Below are positions 42,850-53,600 of a DNA stretch of 64,000 bases, in pieces (position 1 is the stretch's first letter; every line of letters begins with the position of its first letter). Both the position numbers and the translations under genes were made by a program. Below the pieces are notes generated by a model. It did not search any database. It worked only from the letters and a program-made list of their open reading frames with translations, and was not told the DNA's origin. This stretch comes from Streptomyces laurentii (lineage in GTDB: Bacteria > Actinomycetota > Actinomycetes > Streptomycetales > Streptomycetaceae): NCBI GenBank assembly GCA_002355495.1, contig AP017424.1, forward strand, positions 7,195,501 through 7,259,500, written 5' to 3'.

Positions 42850-45459
42850 TTAAGCGTGTCGCCTGTCGAAGCGGAGCTTCTCCGCCCTGAGAGCCACCGT
42901 GTACACCGCGAGGACGGCGGCGAGGAGCAGGTAGAACAGCGGGGGCAGGGGGGCCATGGCGAGCATCGGACCGAGCGGGGACAGGGGCAGCAGGACGCCG
43001 ATGGCGGCGAGAGCGCCGGCCGCGCACCGCACCGGGCTGGAGGCACGCCCCGCCCCGGCCGACCGGATGCCGGACAGCACGATCATCACCAGGGCCTGGG
43101 TGAGCAGGTTCTCGGTGAACCAGCCGGCGTGGAAGACGTCCTGGGCGTCGGTGGCCGACCTCGTGGTGAGGAGCAGCACGGCGAACGTGGCCACGTCGGC
43201 GGTGGCGTTGAGCAGTCCGAAACCGGTGAGGGACCGCAGGAATCCGCGTGGCCGCAGTCGTGCCGGGCGCCGGAGCGCGCCGGAGGCGGGGCGGTCGAAG
43301 GCGAAGGCGAGCTGTGCGGCGTCAAAGCACAGGTTCTGCACCAGGACCTGGGCGGGGAGCATCGGCAGGAAGGGCAGCAGGAGCGCCGCGGCGAGCATGG
43401 CGATGACGTTGCCGAGGTTCGACGACAGAGTGATGCGCAGGTACGTGGCGATGCCGGCGCTGCTGAACCGGCCGGCGGTGATCGCGTGGTCGACCGCCGC
43501 GAGATCCTTCTCGGCGAGGACCACGTCCGCCGTCTCCCGTACGACGTCGACCGCGCCCTTCGGACAGATGCCGACATCGGCCGCGAGCAGCGCGGGCACG
43601 TCGTTGGCGCCGTCGCCGAGGAATCCGGTCACGTGCCCGCCGGCCCGGAGCGCTCCGACGACGCGGGCCTTGTGCTCGGGGGCACAGCGCGCGAAGACGG
43701 TGGTGCTCCGGGCGGCCTCGGCGAGTGCGTCGTCGTCGAGGCGGTCGATGTCCGTGGCGGTGAGCACCCGGCCTGGCGCGAGGCCGAGCTCCCGGCAGGT
43801 GTGGGCGGCGGTGCCCGGGTGGTCGCCGGTGAGGATGCGGACGGCGACGCCGTGCTCGGCGAGGCTGCCGAGGGCTTCGGCGGCGGTGGGAGCGAGGGCG
43901 TCGCGCAGGACGACGAACCCGAGGAAGGCGAGTCCGCGTTCGTCGGCTGGTGTGTAGGCGCGTCGGCGGGCGGGGCGCTCGGCGAGGGCCACGGCGAGCA
44001 GCCGGGCCCCGGTGTCCGCTTCGCGCGCGGCCATGGCCAGCAGGCGCTCGCGTTCGGCATCGTCCAGCGCGCAGCGTTCGAGGACGTTCTCCACGGCACC
44101 CTTGGCGACGAGGGTGTGGGTGCCGAGGCGGCCGGGGCCGCGTACGACGGCGGTGGCCAGGCGGCGTACCGGGTCGTAGGGCAGCGCGGCCACGCCGTCC
44201 CAGCCGAGAGGTTCCTCCTCGCCGGTGGCGTCGAGGATCGCCTCGTCGAGGGCGTCGGGGGTCGGCAGTTCGGCGAGCTGCAGCGTCCACCACGCGTTGA
44301 CGCCGGCCCAGCGCAGTACGGCGGGGTCGTCTCGGCCCTCCGCGTCCACGGCTCGCGCGACGACGGGCCGGTCCTGGGTGAGGGTGCCGGTCTTGTCCAG
44401 GCAGAGGACGTCGACGGCGCCGAGGTCGTGGAGCGCGGGCAGGCGTTTGACGATCACCTTGTGGGTGCGGGCGAGCCGGGCGGCGCCCCGGGCCAGTACG
44501 GTCGTCACGACCACGGGCAGCATCTCGGGGGTCAGCCCGACCGCGACCGCGACCGCGAAGGGAAGCGTCTCCAGCCCGCGCCCGTGCAACGTGGCGCCGG
44601 CCATGAGTACGAGCGGCGGGGTGATCAGCATGAACCGGATCAGAGTCCAGGAGATGCCGTGCACCGCCTGGTCGAAGGCGCTGTCGCGGCGCCGCCGGGT
44701 CGTCCGGTGGGCGGCGGCGAGGCACGTACGGGCGCCGGTGGCGACGACCACGCCGGTCGCGCTGCCGTACGCGACGCTGCTGCCCATGGAGCACACGTGC
44801 GGCCGGGCGAAAGGCCCGATGTCCGTGCCGTCGGGGGCGTCGAGAGGGTACTTGGCCACCGGTGCCGACTCGCCGGTGAGCGCCGCCTCGTGGACGCGCA
44901 GACCGCTGGCGCGCAGCAGCCGTACATCGGCGGGCACCAGGTCCCCGGGCCCCAGGCGGACGATGTCACCGGGTACCAGCTCCGCGGCCGGAATCTCGCG
45001 GGGCCCGGTCACCGGTCCGTCGTGATCGGGGCGACGCAGCACGGTCGCCGTGCTGACCACCGACTCGCGCAGCGCGGCCATGGCGCGATCGGCCCGGTGC
45101 TCGCCGGACGAGCGCAGGAGGCAGCTGACCGCGACCAGCGAGAGGATCACGCTCCCGGTGCCCCAGGCGGCGACGACCACCGACACCAGGCCGAGGCAGA
45201 GCAGAACGGCGGTGAAAGGGTCGCGCAGGCTGTGCAGAACCCGCCGGTACAAGGAAACCGGCCGCGCGGCGGGCAGTACGTTCTGTCCGTGTCGGGCCAG
45301 TCGCCGCTCGGCCTCCGTGTCCGTCAGACCGCGAGGCCCGCTGTCGAGGTGCCGCAGCAGCTGCAGCGCCGTCAGCGCGACCGGCTCCGCCGTGTCCGCC
45401 GGCGCCGGCTCTCCGCCGGAATTCCAGACCCGCGGGTCCGGGGCCGCCGCCTCAGACAC
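42850..45459 (-). CDS. Mg2+-importing type P-type ATPase
   Basis: 869 aa. Cation ATPase N-domain (LLRHLDSGPRGLTDTEAERRLARHGQN). TGES actuator (HEAALTGESAPVAK), phosphorylation site LCLDKTGTLTQ near residue 355, KGA nucleotide motif (LVAKGAVENVLERC), TGD (RILTGDHPGTA), hinge GDGANDVPALLAADVG. The C-terminal helices LPAQVLVQNLCFDAAQLAFAFD match MgtA/MgtB-type Mg2+ transporters rather than Ca2+ pumps. GTG 45459 overlaps the ArsR stop by eight bases, giving a two-gene operon. No M-box-like leader could be identified by eye. Confidence 0.9.
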   Translation of the reverse strand: MSEAAAPDPRVWNSGGEPAPADTAEPVALTALQLLRHLDSGPRGLTDTEAERRLARHGQNVLPAARPVSLYRRVLHSLRDPFTAVLLCLGLVSVVVAAWGTGSVILSLVAVSCLLRSSGEHRADRAMAALRESVVSTATVLRRPDHDGPVTGPREIPAAELVPGDIVRLGPGDLVPADVRLLRASGLRVHEAALTGESAPVAKYPLDAPDGTDIGPFARPHVCSMGSSVAYGSATGVVVATGARTCLAAAHRTTRRRRDSAFDQAVHGISWTLIRFMLITPPLVLMAGATLHGRGLETLPFAVAVAVGLTPEMLPVVVTTVLARGAARLARTHKVIVKRLPALHDLGAVDVLCLDKTGTLTQDRPVVARAVDAEGRDDPAVLRWAGVNAWWTLQLAELPTPDALDEAILDATGEEEPLGWDGVAALPYDPVRRLATAVVRGPGRLGTHTLVAKGAVENVLERCALDDAERERLLAMAAREADTGARLLAVALAERPARRRAYTPADERGLAFLGFVVLRDALAPTAAEALGSLAEHGVAVRILTGDHPGTAAHTCRELGLAPGRVLTATDIDRLDDDALAEAARSTTVFARCAPEHKARVVGALRAGGHVTGFLGDGANDVPALLAADVGICPKGAVDVVRETADVVLAEKDLAAVDHAITAGRFSSAGIATYLRITLSSNLGNVIAMLAAALLLPFLPMLPAQVLVQNLCFDAAQLAFAFDRPASGALRRPARLRPRGFLRSLTGFGLLNATADVATFAVLLLTTRSATDAQDVFHAGWFTENLLTQALVMIVLSGIRSAGAGRASSPVRCAAGALAAIGVLLPLSPLGPMLAMAPLPPLFYLLLAAVLAVYTVALRAEKLRFDRRHA

Positions 45460-45814
45460 CGAAGCCGCGGCGCCGGGTGAGCGCCGGGGTCTCGACCGCC
45501 CGGGCGGTGAGCTGCCCGACCATCATCCGGACCACCGCCACGACATCGGGATCGTCCACGTAATAGACCTGCCGCCGGCCCTCGCGCCGGGAGCGCACCA
45601 GGCCCGCCAGTTTCAGCTTGGTGAGGTGTTGGCTGACCGCGGGCAGCGCGCCGCCGACCCGCTTCGCGAGCCCGGTCACATCGCTCTCGCCCCGTGCCAG
45701 CGCCCACACGATGTGCAGCCGCGCGGGCGAGGAGAGAAGCCCGAAGGCGGCCGCGGCCTCCGCCAGAACCTCGACAGGAGGATCCGCGTAGCCGCCCACT
45801 TCTGCCGCCACCAC
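45452..45814 (-). CDS. ArsR/SmtB family regulator
   Basis: 120 aa from GTG 45814 (GGGAGAG upstream; GTG 45811 also possible). wHTH: AAAAFGLLSSPARLHIVWALARGE, VTGLAKRVGGALPAVSQHLTKLKLAGLVRSRREGRRQVYYV. Contains no Cys; histidines around helix 5 are absent, so a classical alpha-5 metal site is not obvious. It lies immediately before and overlaps the P-type ATPase gene, which it presumably represses. Confidence 0.9.
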   Translation of the reverse strand: MVAAEVGGYADPPVEVLAEAAAAFGLLSSPARLHIVWALARGESDVTGLAKRVGGALPAVSQHLTKLKLAGLVRSRREGRRQVYYVDDPDVVAVVRMMVGQLTARAVETPALTRRRGFGV

Positions 45815-46054
45815 TGCTCTCCCGTCCCGAGTACGCCAAAGGCTCCCCAGTCTAGAGCTGTCCCGGAGCGGTCCCCGCTCCTCGTGGCCGGCACCGCGGC
45901 CGGGCAGCCGTCGCCAGGCGGGCCACGTGGACGCGGCGCGGCGGCCTCCAGGCCGGCGGCCGTCCGCCCGGGCCCCGGACAGGGACCCTCTCCTGTGCGG
46001 CGCCGGACGGGTCAGTCCCCGTGGCCGTCATCCGCCGCTCGCCGCCGGTGACGA

Positions 46055-46327
46055 TCAGGGTCGTAGATCGCGGCGAGCTCCGGCGTGATTCCGTTGGTTC
46101 CGCAGTTCCGAGTACGTGGCGACGGTCCGGGCGAAGGCCCTTGTGTCCTCGGCCAGTTGACGTGGGGTGTCGCAACTGTCGAGCAGGCCGCCCAGGGAGT
46201 GAAGCCTGTCCCGGATCCATGGCTTGAGGAAGCGGTCAAGGGCACCCAGCCGGTACGCGTCCTCGGCCGACTCGGCGACGAACAGCGCACCACGCGCCAG
46301 AGCCTCGTACCTGTCTGCGCGATCCAT
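46055..46327 (-). CDS. hypothetical protein, probably frameshifted at 3' end
   Basis: 90 aa from ATG 46327 with a strong GGAGGAGAG. MDRADRYEALARGALFVAESAEDAYRLGALDRFLKPWIRDRLHSLGGLLD looks like a helical soluble protein; no known motif. Near 46100 the reading probably shifts: in the next frame the sequence continues NGITPELAAIYDPDRHRRRA and stops at 46012, a more natural ending than the given one. Total span 46012-46327 is one base off a multiple of three. Confidence 0.6.
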   Translation of the reverse strand: MDRADRYEALARGALFVAESAEDAYRLGALDRFLKPWIRDRLHSLGGLLDSCDTPRQLAEDTRAFARTVATYSELRNQRNHAGARRDLRP

Positions 46328-46469
46328 CGGCTCTCCTCCCGGAAGCGGCGATCGCCCCCACCGTATCGATCGACAAGCCGACAGCGCGGGCCGATTGGCC
46401 GAGCCGGCCTCGCCCGGACCGGCGACAGGACACCCGGATCCGCTGGAGCCGCGGATGCCGGGACGGCCT

Positions 46470-46507
46470 CGACCCCCGCGCGTCCGTGAAGGGACACGCG
46501 GGGGTCG
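46470..46507 (-). terminator. strong hairpin after methyltransferase
   Basis: A 16-bp stem (46470-46485 with 46492-46507, one mismatch) and 6-nt loop, about 57 nt past the methyltransferase stop (46564). It ends the leftward NRPS/methyltransferase transcript. Confidence 0.8.
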
Positions 46508-46563
46508 TGGGGCCGTGCGTGGGGCCCGGACCGGAATTCCCGGACCTCAGGCCGGGGAGTACG

Positions 46564-47547
46564 TCACTTGGCGGCGATGAAGAGCCGGCCGCCGGGGAAG
46601 CGGTGCGGTACGCAGCGGGCCTGGTCGAAGCCGGCCTGGCGGAAGCGGTCCAGCCAGTCCTCCTCCGGAGGCAGCGCCACGTCCATGAACCCGGCGTGCA
46701 GGTAGCTGAACAGCGCGCTGAACCGGCGCTCGCGCTCCGCCGCCGCGAACGGCACCGCGTCGGTGATCGCCATGATGCCGCCCGGCCGCAGCGCCTCCCG
46801 GCACTGACGCAGCACCCGGTCGAAGACGTCGCCCTCCTTCACGATGTCGTGGAAGACGAACCCGGCGTGGATGACATCGGCCCCGGCCACCGGCGTGGGG
46901 TCGTCGGCGATGGACTGGATCGGCCGCTCCACCACGTCGAGCCGGTCGCCGACGCCCGCCGCCAGCGCCGCGCGGGCCGCCTCCTGGCAGGCGCCGGCGC
47001 TCATGTCGAGGGCGACGCCGGTGCATTCCGGCAGCCGGCCGAGCAGGTCGATCAGCAGACCGGCGGCGCCGGCGCCGAGGTCGGCGATCCGCTTCGGCCG
47101 CGCGTCCAGGATCGTCTCGGTGGCGGCCGGGTAGAAGCTCTGGCTGCCGATCCACCGCGAACTGACCGCCACCTCACGGCCGTTGCGCTGGAACTGCTCG
47201 GCGGCGCCGGCCGGGTCGCGCAGGAACGCGGCGGGGTTCTGGAGGTACGGCTGGTTGGCCCGGAGCGACCAGGTGAGGTAGCCCGACTCGTGGATCCGGT
47301 CGGCGAAGTCGTCCGCGATCCGGAAGTCCTTGACCCCGGCCGGCACCAGCAGCGCCGCGGCGACCAGGGCGGACACGAATCCGCTCATGCCCTCCTCCGG
47401 CACCTCGGCGGCCACGGCCAGCTCGGCCGCGGTGACCGGCTCGCCGCGCTCCAGGAGCGGCAGGATGTTCAGCCGGTCGGCCATTTCCAGCAGGGCGGCG
47501 ACGGCGGCGAGATCGGCTGCGGTCTCAGGGGAACTGACGCGTGACAT
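46564..47547 (-). CDS. SAM-dependent methyltransferase in NRPS locus
   Basis: 327 aa from ATG 47547 (GAGGAGAG six bases upstream; an in-frame ATG at 47565 is weaker). An N-terminal winged-helix-like region (LLEMADRLNILPLLERGEPVTAAELA) and the SAM loop RIADLGAGAAGLLIDLLGRL, then ADVIHAGFVFHDIVKEGDVF and LRQCREALRPGGIMAITDAV. This is the O-methyltransferase_2-like arrangement (dimerisation helix plus Rossmann fold). It starts 89 nt after the NRPS stop, so probably tailors the peptide or its precursor. Confidence 0.88.
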   Translation of the reverse strand: MSRVSSPETAADLAAVAALLEMADRLNILPLLERGEPVTAAELAVAAEVPEEGMSGFVSALVAAALLVPAGVKDFRIADDFADRIHESGYLTWSLRANQPYLQNPAAFLRDPAGAAEQFQRNGREVAVSSRWIGSQSFYPAATETILDARPKRIADLGAGAAGLLIDLLGRLPECTGVALDMSAGACQEAARAALAAGVGDRLDVVERPIQSIADDPTPVAGADVIHAGFVFHDIVKEGDVFDRVLRQCREALRPGGIMAITDAVPFAAAERERRFSALFSYLHAGFMDVALPPEEDWLDRFRQAGFDQARCVPHRFPGGRLFIAAK

Positions 47548-47635
47548 CGCGCTCTCCTCATCCATTTCGACGTTCGTCTCGGGTTCCCCGCCGCCCGGCA
47601 CGAAAGGGACGGGCGGCGGGATGGTGGTCGTTTCC

Positions 47636-50600
47636 TCAGCGGGCGTCGCCGGCTTCGCCCGCGGCGCCGGTGGCACTGGCGGGTCCGGTGGATCCGGTGG
47701 GTCCGGTACGCCGGCGGAGCTTCGGCCGGGCGCGCTGCGTGCCGTCGCCGAGGCGCGCGGCGAGCGCGGCGACCGTCGGGGACTCGAAGAGCGCGGCCAC
47801 GTTGAGGTGCGTGCCGAACCGGGTGCGGACCCGGTTGAGCAGTCGGGTCGCGAGCAGTGAATGGCCGCCGAGGTCGAAGAAGTTGTCGTGCACGCCGACC
47901 CGCGGCGCCTTCAGGATCTCGGCGAACATCGCGCACAGTGCCGTCTCGCGCTCGTCCCGGGGTGCCACATAGGCGGCGTCGGAGGCGCCGGGTCCGGGCG
48001 CCGGCAGCGCCTTCCGGTCGACCTTGCCGTTGCCGGTCAGCGGCAGCCGGTCCAGGGTGACGAACAGGCTCGGCACCATGTAGTCCGGCAGGGTCCGGGC
48101 GACGTGCGCCCGTACGGCGGCCACGTCCACGTCCGCCGGTACGAGGTAGCCGACCAGCCGCTCCTCGTCCGCGGTGACCGTCGCGTGGGCCACGTCCGGG
48201 TGACCGGTCAGGGCCGCTTCGACCTCGGCCGGTTCGATCCGGAACCCGCGGACCTTCAGCTGCGCGTCGACGCGGCCCTCGAACTCCAGCACCCCGTCGG
48301 GCCGGTACCGGGCGAGGTCGCCCGTCCGGTACATGCGCCCGCCGGCCGGACCGTACGGATCGGCCACGAACCGTACGGCGGTGACGTCCGGCTGGTACGC
48401 GTAGCCCCGGGCGAGGCCGGTCCCGGTCACGTACACCTCGCCCGGCACCCCGGGCGGCACCGGCCGCAGCCGCTCGTCGAGCAGATAGAGGCCCGTGTGG
48501 TCCATCGCCCGGCCGATCGGCACCGTCCGGGCGGGGGCCGTGCCGATCGGGTACCAGGAGGAGATGATCGTGGTCTCCGTGGTGCCCCAGGCCGCGGCGA
48601 CCGCGGTCCGTGGCGCGTGGGTCACCAGGTCGGCGACCGACGCGGGCGACACCACGTCACCGGCCATCCAGACGAGGTCCAGCGCGGCCAGCGCCGGCCG
48701 GGCCTCGGCCACCATCAGGTTGAACAGGGCGGAGGTGAAGACCGCGGTGGTCGCCTTCCCCTCCACGATGGTGCGGGCCAGCACCTCGGTGTCCAGGTCG
48801 CCCTCGGGCGCGATCACCACCCGGCCGCCGGTCAGCAGGGGCAGCCAGATCTCGAACGTGGACGGGTCGAACGACGTCGGCGAGTGCATCAGCGTGTCGG
48901 CCGGACGCAGCCGTCCCCAGGCGCGGTCGGCGACGAACTCGGCGACCGCGCGGTGCGGGACGCTGACCGCCTTGGGCGTACCGGTCGAGCCGCTGGTGAA
49001 CATCGTGTACGCGGTGAGGTCCGGGTGGGTGGTGACCGCGGGGCCGTGCTCCGCGGCGCCCGGCGAGGGGGCGACGACCGTGACCCCGGTCAGTTCGGTG
49101 GCCGGTTCGGCCGTGACGAGCAGCTTGGCCCGCATGTGGTCGACCATCCGCTGCTGCCGGGCGAGCGGCGCGGACGCGGGCAGCGGAAGGGGGCCGCCGC
49201 CCGCCTTGATCACGGCGAGGACGGTCACCAGGTAGTCGATGCCGCGCGGCTGGCGGATCGCCACCGGATCGTCGGGCGCGCAGCCCGCCGCGGCCAGCGC
49301 GTGCGCCAGATGGTTGGCCCGCCGGTCGAGGTCCCGGTAGCTGATCGACCGGTCGCCCTCGACGGCGGCGATCACGTCCGGGGTGGCGGCGGCCTGCCGG
49401 GCGAACAGGACGGCGAGGTCCTCGTCGACGACCGGCCGCGCGGTGTCCTCGCTCCAGTCCGGCAGCGCGGCCCGCCGTTCGGCGGCGGAGAGCAGGTCGA
49501 TGGCCCCGATCGGCGCGTCCGGATCGGCGACGGCCGCGTCCAGCACACGCAGCAGCCGGTCCATCAGCGCGGTCACGGTGTCCTGGTCGAACAGGTCGGC
49601 GCGGTACCGCACTTCACCAGTGATGCCCTCGGGCACCCGGCCGTCCCCATGGTGCTCGACGAAGCTCAGGTTGAGGTCGAAGTCGACCGGGCCGACCCGG
49701 ATCGCCTCGACCGCGCCCTCCGCGGGTGCCGGCGACACGTCCACACCGGACAGCGTGAACGCGGACTCGGCGTTGTTCTGCATCACGAGCATGGTCTGGA
49801 AGAGGGGGTGCCGGCTGAGCGAGCGGGCCGGGTTGAGCGCGTCGACGATCCGGTCGAACGGCAGCTCCTGACGGGCGTACGCGGCCAGGTCCAGGTCCCG
49901 TACCCGGCCCAGGAGTTCGCGGAAGCTCGGATCCCCGGTGGTGTCGGTCCGCAGGACCAGGCTGTTGACGAAGCAGCCGACCAGGTGGTCGAGGCTGTCG
50001 TCGCTGCGCCCGGCCACCGCCGTGCCGAGCGGGATGTCGGTACCCGCGCCGAGCCGCGTGTAGAGCGTCGCGAGGGCGGCGTGCAGCACCATGAACAGCG
50101 TGGTGTGCGTGCCCCGGGCCAGGTCCAGCAGGCCGGCGTGCAGCGGAGCGGGCAGGGTGACGGGCAGCAGCGCGCCCGGCAGGTCGGAGGAGTCGGGCCG
50201 GGGGCGGTCGTAGGGGAGTGCCAACTCGGTCGGAAGGTCTGCGAGTTGCGTGGTCCAGTACGTCGAGAGGGCCTCCCCGGCCGGTCCCGCGAGCAGCTCG
50301 CGCTGCCACAGCGTGTAGTCGGCGTACTGCACCGGCAGCGGGCGCCGGACCGGCGCGTCCCCGCGCAGGCGGGCGGCATAAGCCTGGGCCAGGTCGTCGG
50401 TCAGCGGGGCCAGGGACCAGCCGTCGCCCGCGATGTGGTGCATCACCAGCAGCAGCGTGTGCCGGTCCGGGGCGGTGCGGAACAGGTGGAGCCGCAGCGG
50501 AAGTTCGGTGGTGAGATCGAACCGGTGACCGGCCGCGGCCGTCAACTCCCGGTCCAGGTCGGCAGGATCGACCTCCGCGACCCGCAACACCTCGCCCGGG

Positions 50601-53600
50601 TCGACGTCGTCGAGGATCTGCTGGCCGGGCACCCCGTCGTCCTCGGGGAAGCGGGTACGCAGCGTCTCGTGCCGCTCCAGGAGGTCGCCCACCGCGGCGC
50701 GCAGCGCCCCGGTGTCCAGCGGCCCCTCCAGGCGCAGCACCAGCGGCCAGCCCAGCCCGTTCCACCGGGACACGAACCACAGCCGCTCCTGGGCGTAGGA
50801 CAGGGGCAGCGGCTCGGGCCGTACGGCCGGCAGCAGCGGGGGGCGTGGCTGGCCCGTCCCGGGAGCGAGGCCGGGACCGGAGCCGAGCCGGGCGCCGAGG
50901 GCCGCCGCCGTCGGGGCCTCGAAGAGGTCGGCGACGCTCAGGTCCGCCCCCAGATGGGTGCGGATCCGGTTGACCAGGCGGGTGGCGAGGAGCGAGTGAC
51001 CGCCGAGGTCGAAGAAGTTGTCGTGGACGCCGACCCGGGATCTGCCGAGCAGCTCGCCCATGAGCGCGACGAGGATCTCCTCGGCGGGGGTGCGCGGTGC
51101 CAGGTAGCCGGTGCCGGCCGCGAACTCGGGCTCCGGCAGGGCCCGTCGGTCGATCTTGCCGTTGCCGGTGAGCGGCAGCCGGTCGAGGACGACGCAGGTG
51201 CTGGGCACCATGTACTCGGGCAGTGTGGCGGCGAGTCGGCCGAGGACACCGGCGACGTCCAGAACGGGGACGTCCGGGCCGGTGGCCGCCGGCCCCGTGG
51301 CCTCCCGATCCGTCGTGCCCGGATCTGTGGTGTCCGGACCCGTCGTGCCCGGATCCGTCGTGTCCTGGCCGGGCGCGCCGTCCGGCACCAGATAGGCGAC
51401 CAGTCTGCGGTCGCCGCCCCGGTCCACGTGGGCGGTGACGAACGCCTGCGCGATCTCCGGCAGGGCCGTGAGCGCGGACTCGACCTCGGCGGGCTCGACC
51501 CGGAAGCCGCGGATCTTCACCTGGCTGTCGGCCCGCCCGACGAAGTCCAGGGTGCCGTCCTTGCGCCACCGGGTGAGGTCGCCGGTGCGGTACATCCGGC
51601 CGCCGGCCGGCCCCCACGGATCGGCGAGGAACCGTTCGGCGGTCAGGTCCGGCTGTCCGGCGTACCCGCGTGACACCCCCGACCCGGCGATGTAGAGCTC
51701 GCCCGGGACCCCGGCCGGCACCGGCTGGAGCCGCTCGTCGAGCACGTACAGCCGGGTGTTGTCCATCGGGGAGCCGATCGGCACCCGGCCGGGGACGGCC
51801 CGCGCGTCGCCGGACATCGAGAACCGGCTGGAGCAGGTGGTGGTCTCGGTCGGACCGTACAGGGCCCGGACCGTGAGGCCGGGGTGACGGTCGAGCACCC
51901 GGGCGACCGCCGCGGGCGGGACGACATCGCCGCCGGTGAGGATCTCCCGTATGCCCGTGAAGCAGTCCGGGTTCTCGGCGAGCGCCGCGAACAGGCCGGA
52001 GGTGAGCCAGACCCGGTCCACCCCGGACGCGGCCACCGCGCGGGCCAGCCCGGCGTCGTCGAGGTTCTCCTCCGCGGCCACCACGACCCGGCCGCCGGTC
52101 AGCAGCGGCGTCCAGATCTCGTGCACCGACGCGTCGAATCCGGTGGCGGAGTGCATGAGCACCGTGCCGTCGGCCCGCCAGAGCCGGTCGCGGACGAACC
52201 CGGCGGCGTTCCGGTGCGTCAGGACGACGGCCTTGGGTCTGCCGGTCGAGCCGCTGGTGAACATCACGTACGCGGCCTGGTCCGGATGCGGGTCCGCGCC
52301 GGGCGGCTCCGACGACGTGTCGTCCGTCGGCGCCAGCACGGTCAGCCCCGCCAGGTCGGGCGGTACGTCGGCGTCGTCCCGGTCGGTGACCAGCACGGTG
52401 GCGCCGACCTGTTCGGTCATCTGCCGCAGCCGGTCCGCGGGCGCGGTGGACGGCAGCGGCAGATACGAGCCCCCGGCCTTGAGCACCGCGAGCATGGACA
52501 CCACCAGGTCGGCCGAGCGTCGCTGCAGCAGCGCCACCGGCCGGTCGGGGGCGGCGCCCGCCGCGACCAGACGGTGGGCCAAGTGGTTGGCGCGCCCGTC
52601 GAGTTCGGCGTACGTCAGGGTGACCGACCCGGTGACCGCGACCGCGTCGGGGTCCGCCGTGGCGCGCGCGGCGAACAGCCGCGGGAGCGACGCGTCCGGC
52701 AGCGGCCGCACGGTGTCGTTCCAGCCCCGCAGGAGGGTGTCGCGCTCGTCGCCGTCGAGGATGTCGAGCCGGCCGAGGCGCTGGTCGGGGTCGGCGACGA
52801 CGGACCGCAGGACGCGGACGAACCGGTCGGCCAGCGACCGCACGGTGTCCGGGTCGAAGAGCCCGGTGCGGTACACGATCTCGCCGATCATGCCGTCGGC
52901 GGAGCCGTCGCGCCGATAGGAGTCGGTGAGGTTCAGGAAGAGGTCGAGCTGCGCGGCCGACGGCGTCGACCGGACCATCTCGACGTCCAGGCCCGCCAGT
53001 TCGAAGTCGGCGTCCGCGTTGTTCTGCAGGACCAGCATGGTCTGGAAGAGCGGATGGCGGCTGAGCGAGCGGGCCGGGTTGAGCGCCTCGACGAGCCGGT
53101 CGAAGGGCAGTTCCTGGTGGCTGAGGGCGGCCACGTCGTCGGTTCGGGTACGTTCCAGGAGCTCGCGGAACGTCGGGTCGCCCGCGGTGTCGGTGCGCAG
53201 CACCAGGTCGTTGACGAAGAAGCCGACGAGGTCGTCGAGGCTGTCGTCGCCGCGCCCGGCGACCACCGTGCCGAGGGGGATGTCGGTGCCCGCGCCGAGC
53301 CGGCTGAAGAGCGCGGCCAGAGCGGCGTGCAGCACCATGAAGAGCGTGGTCCGGCTCTGCTGGGCCAGCGCCAGCAGACCGGCGTGCAGCGACGCGGGGA
53401 TCTCCATCGGGAGCAGCGCGCCGTCGTGGTCGGCGCCGCTGGGCCGGGGCCGGTCGTAGGGGAGGGCCAGCTCCTCCGGAAGGTCCGCCAGATAGTCACG
53501 CCAGAACGCGCTCTGCTGCTCCTGGTACGCCGGAGTGAGCAGCCCGCGCTGCCACAGCGCGTAGTCGGCGTACTGCACCGGCAGCGGCTGCCAGGTGGGC

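Noticed and set aside
42856..45480. 874-codon frame antisense to the P-type ATPase
   Set aside because: No recognisable protein; ATPase motifs are on the other strand.
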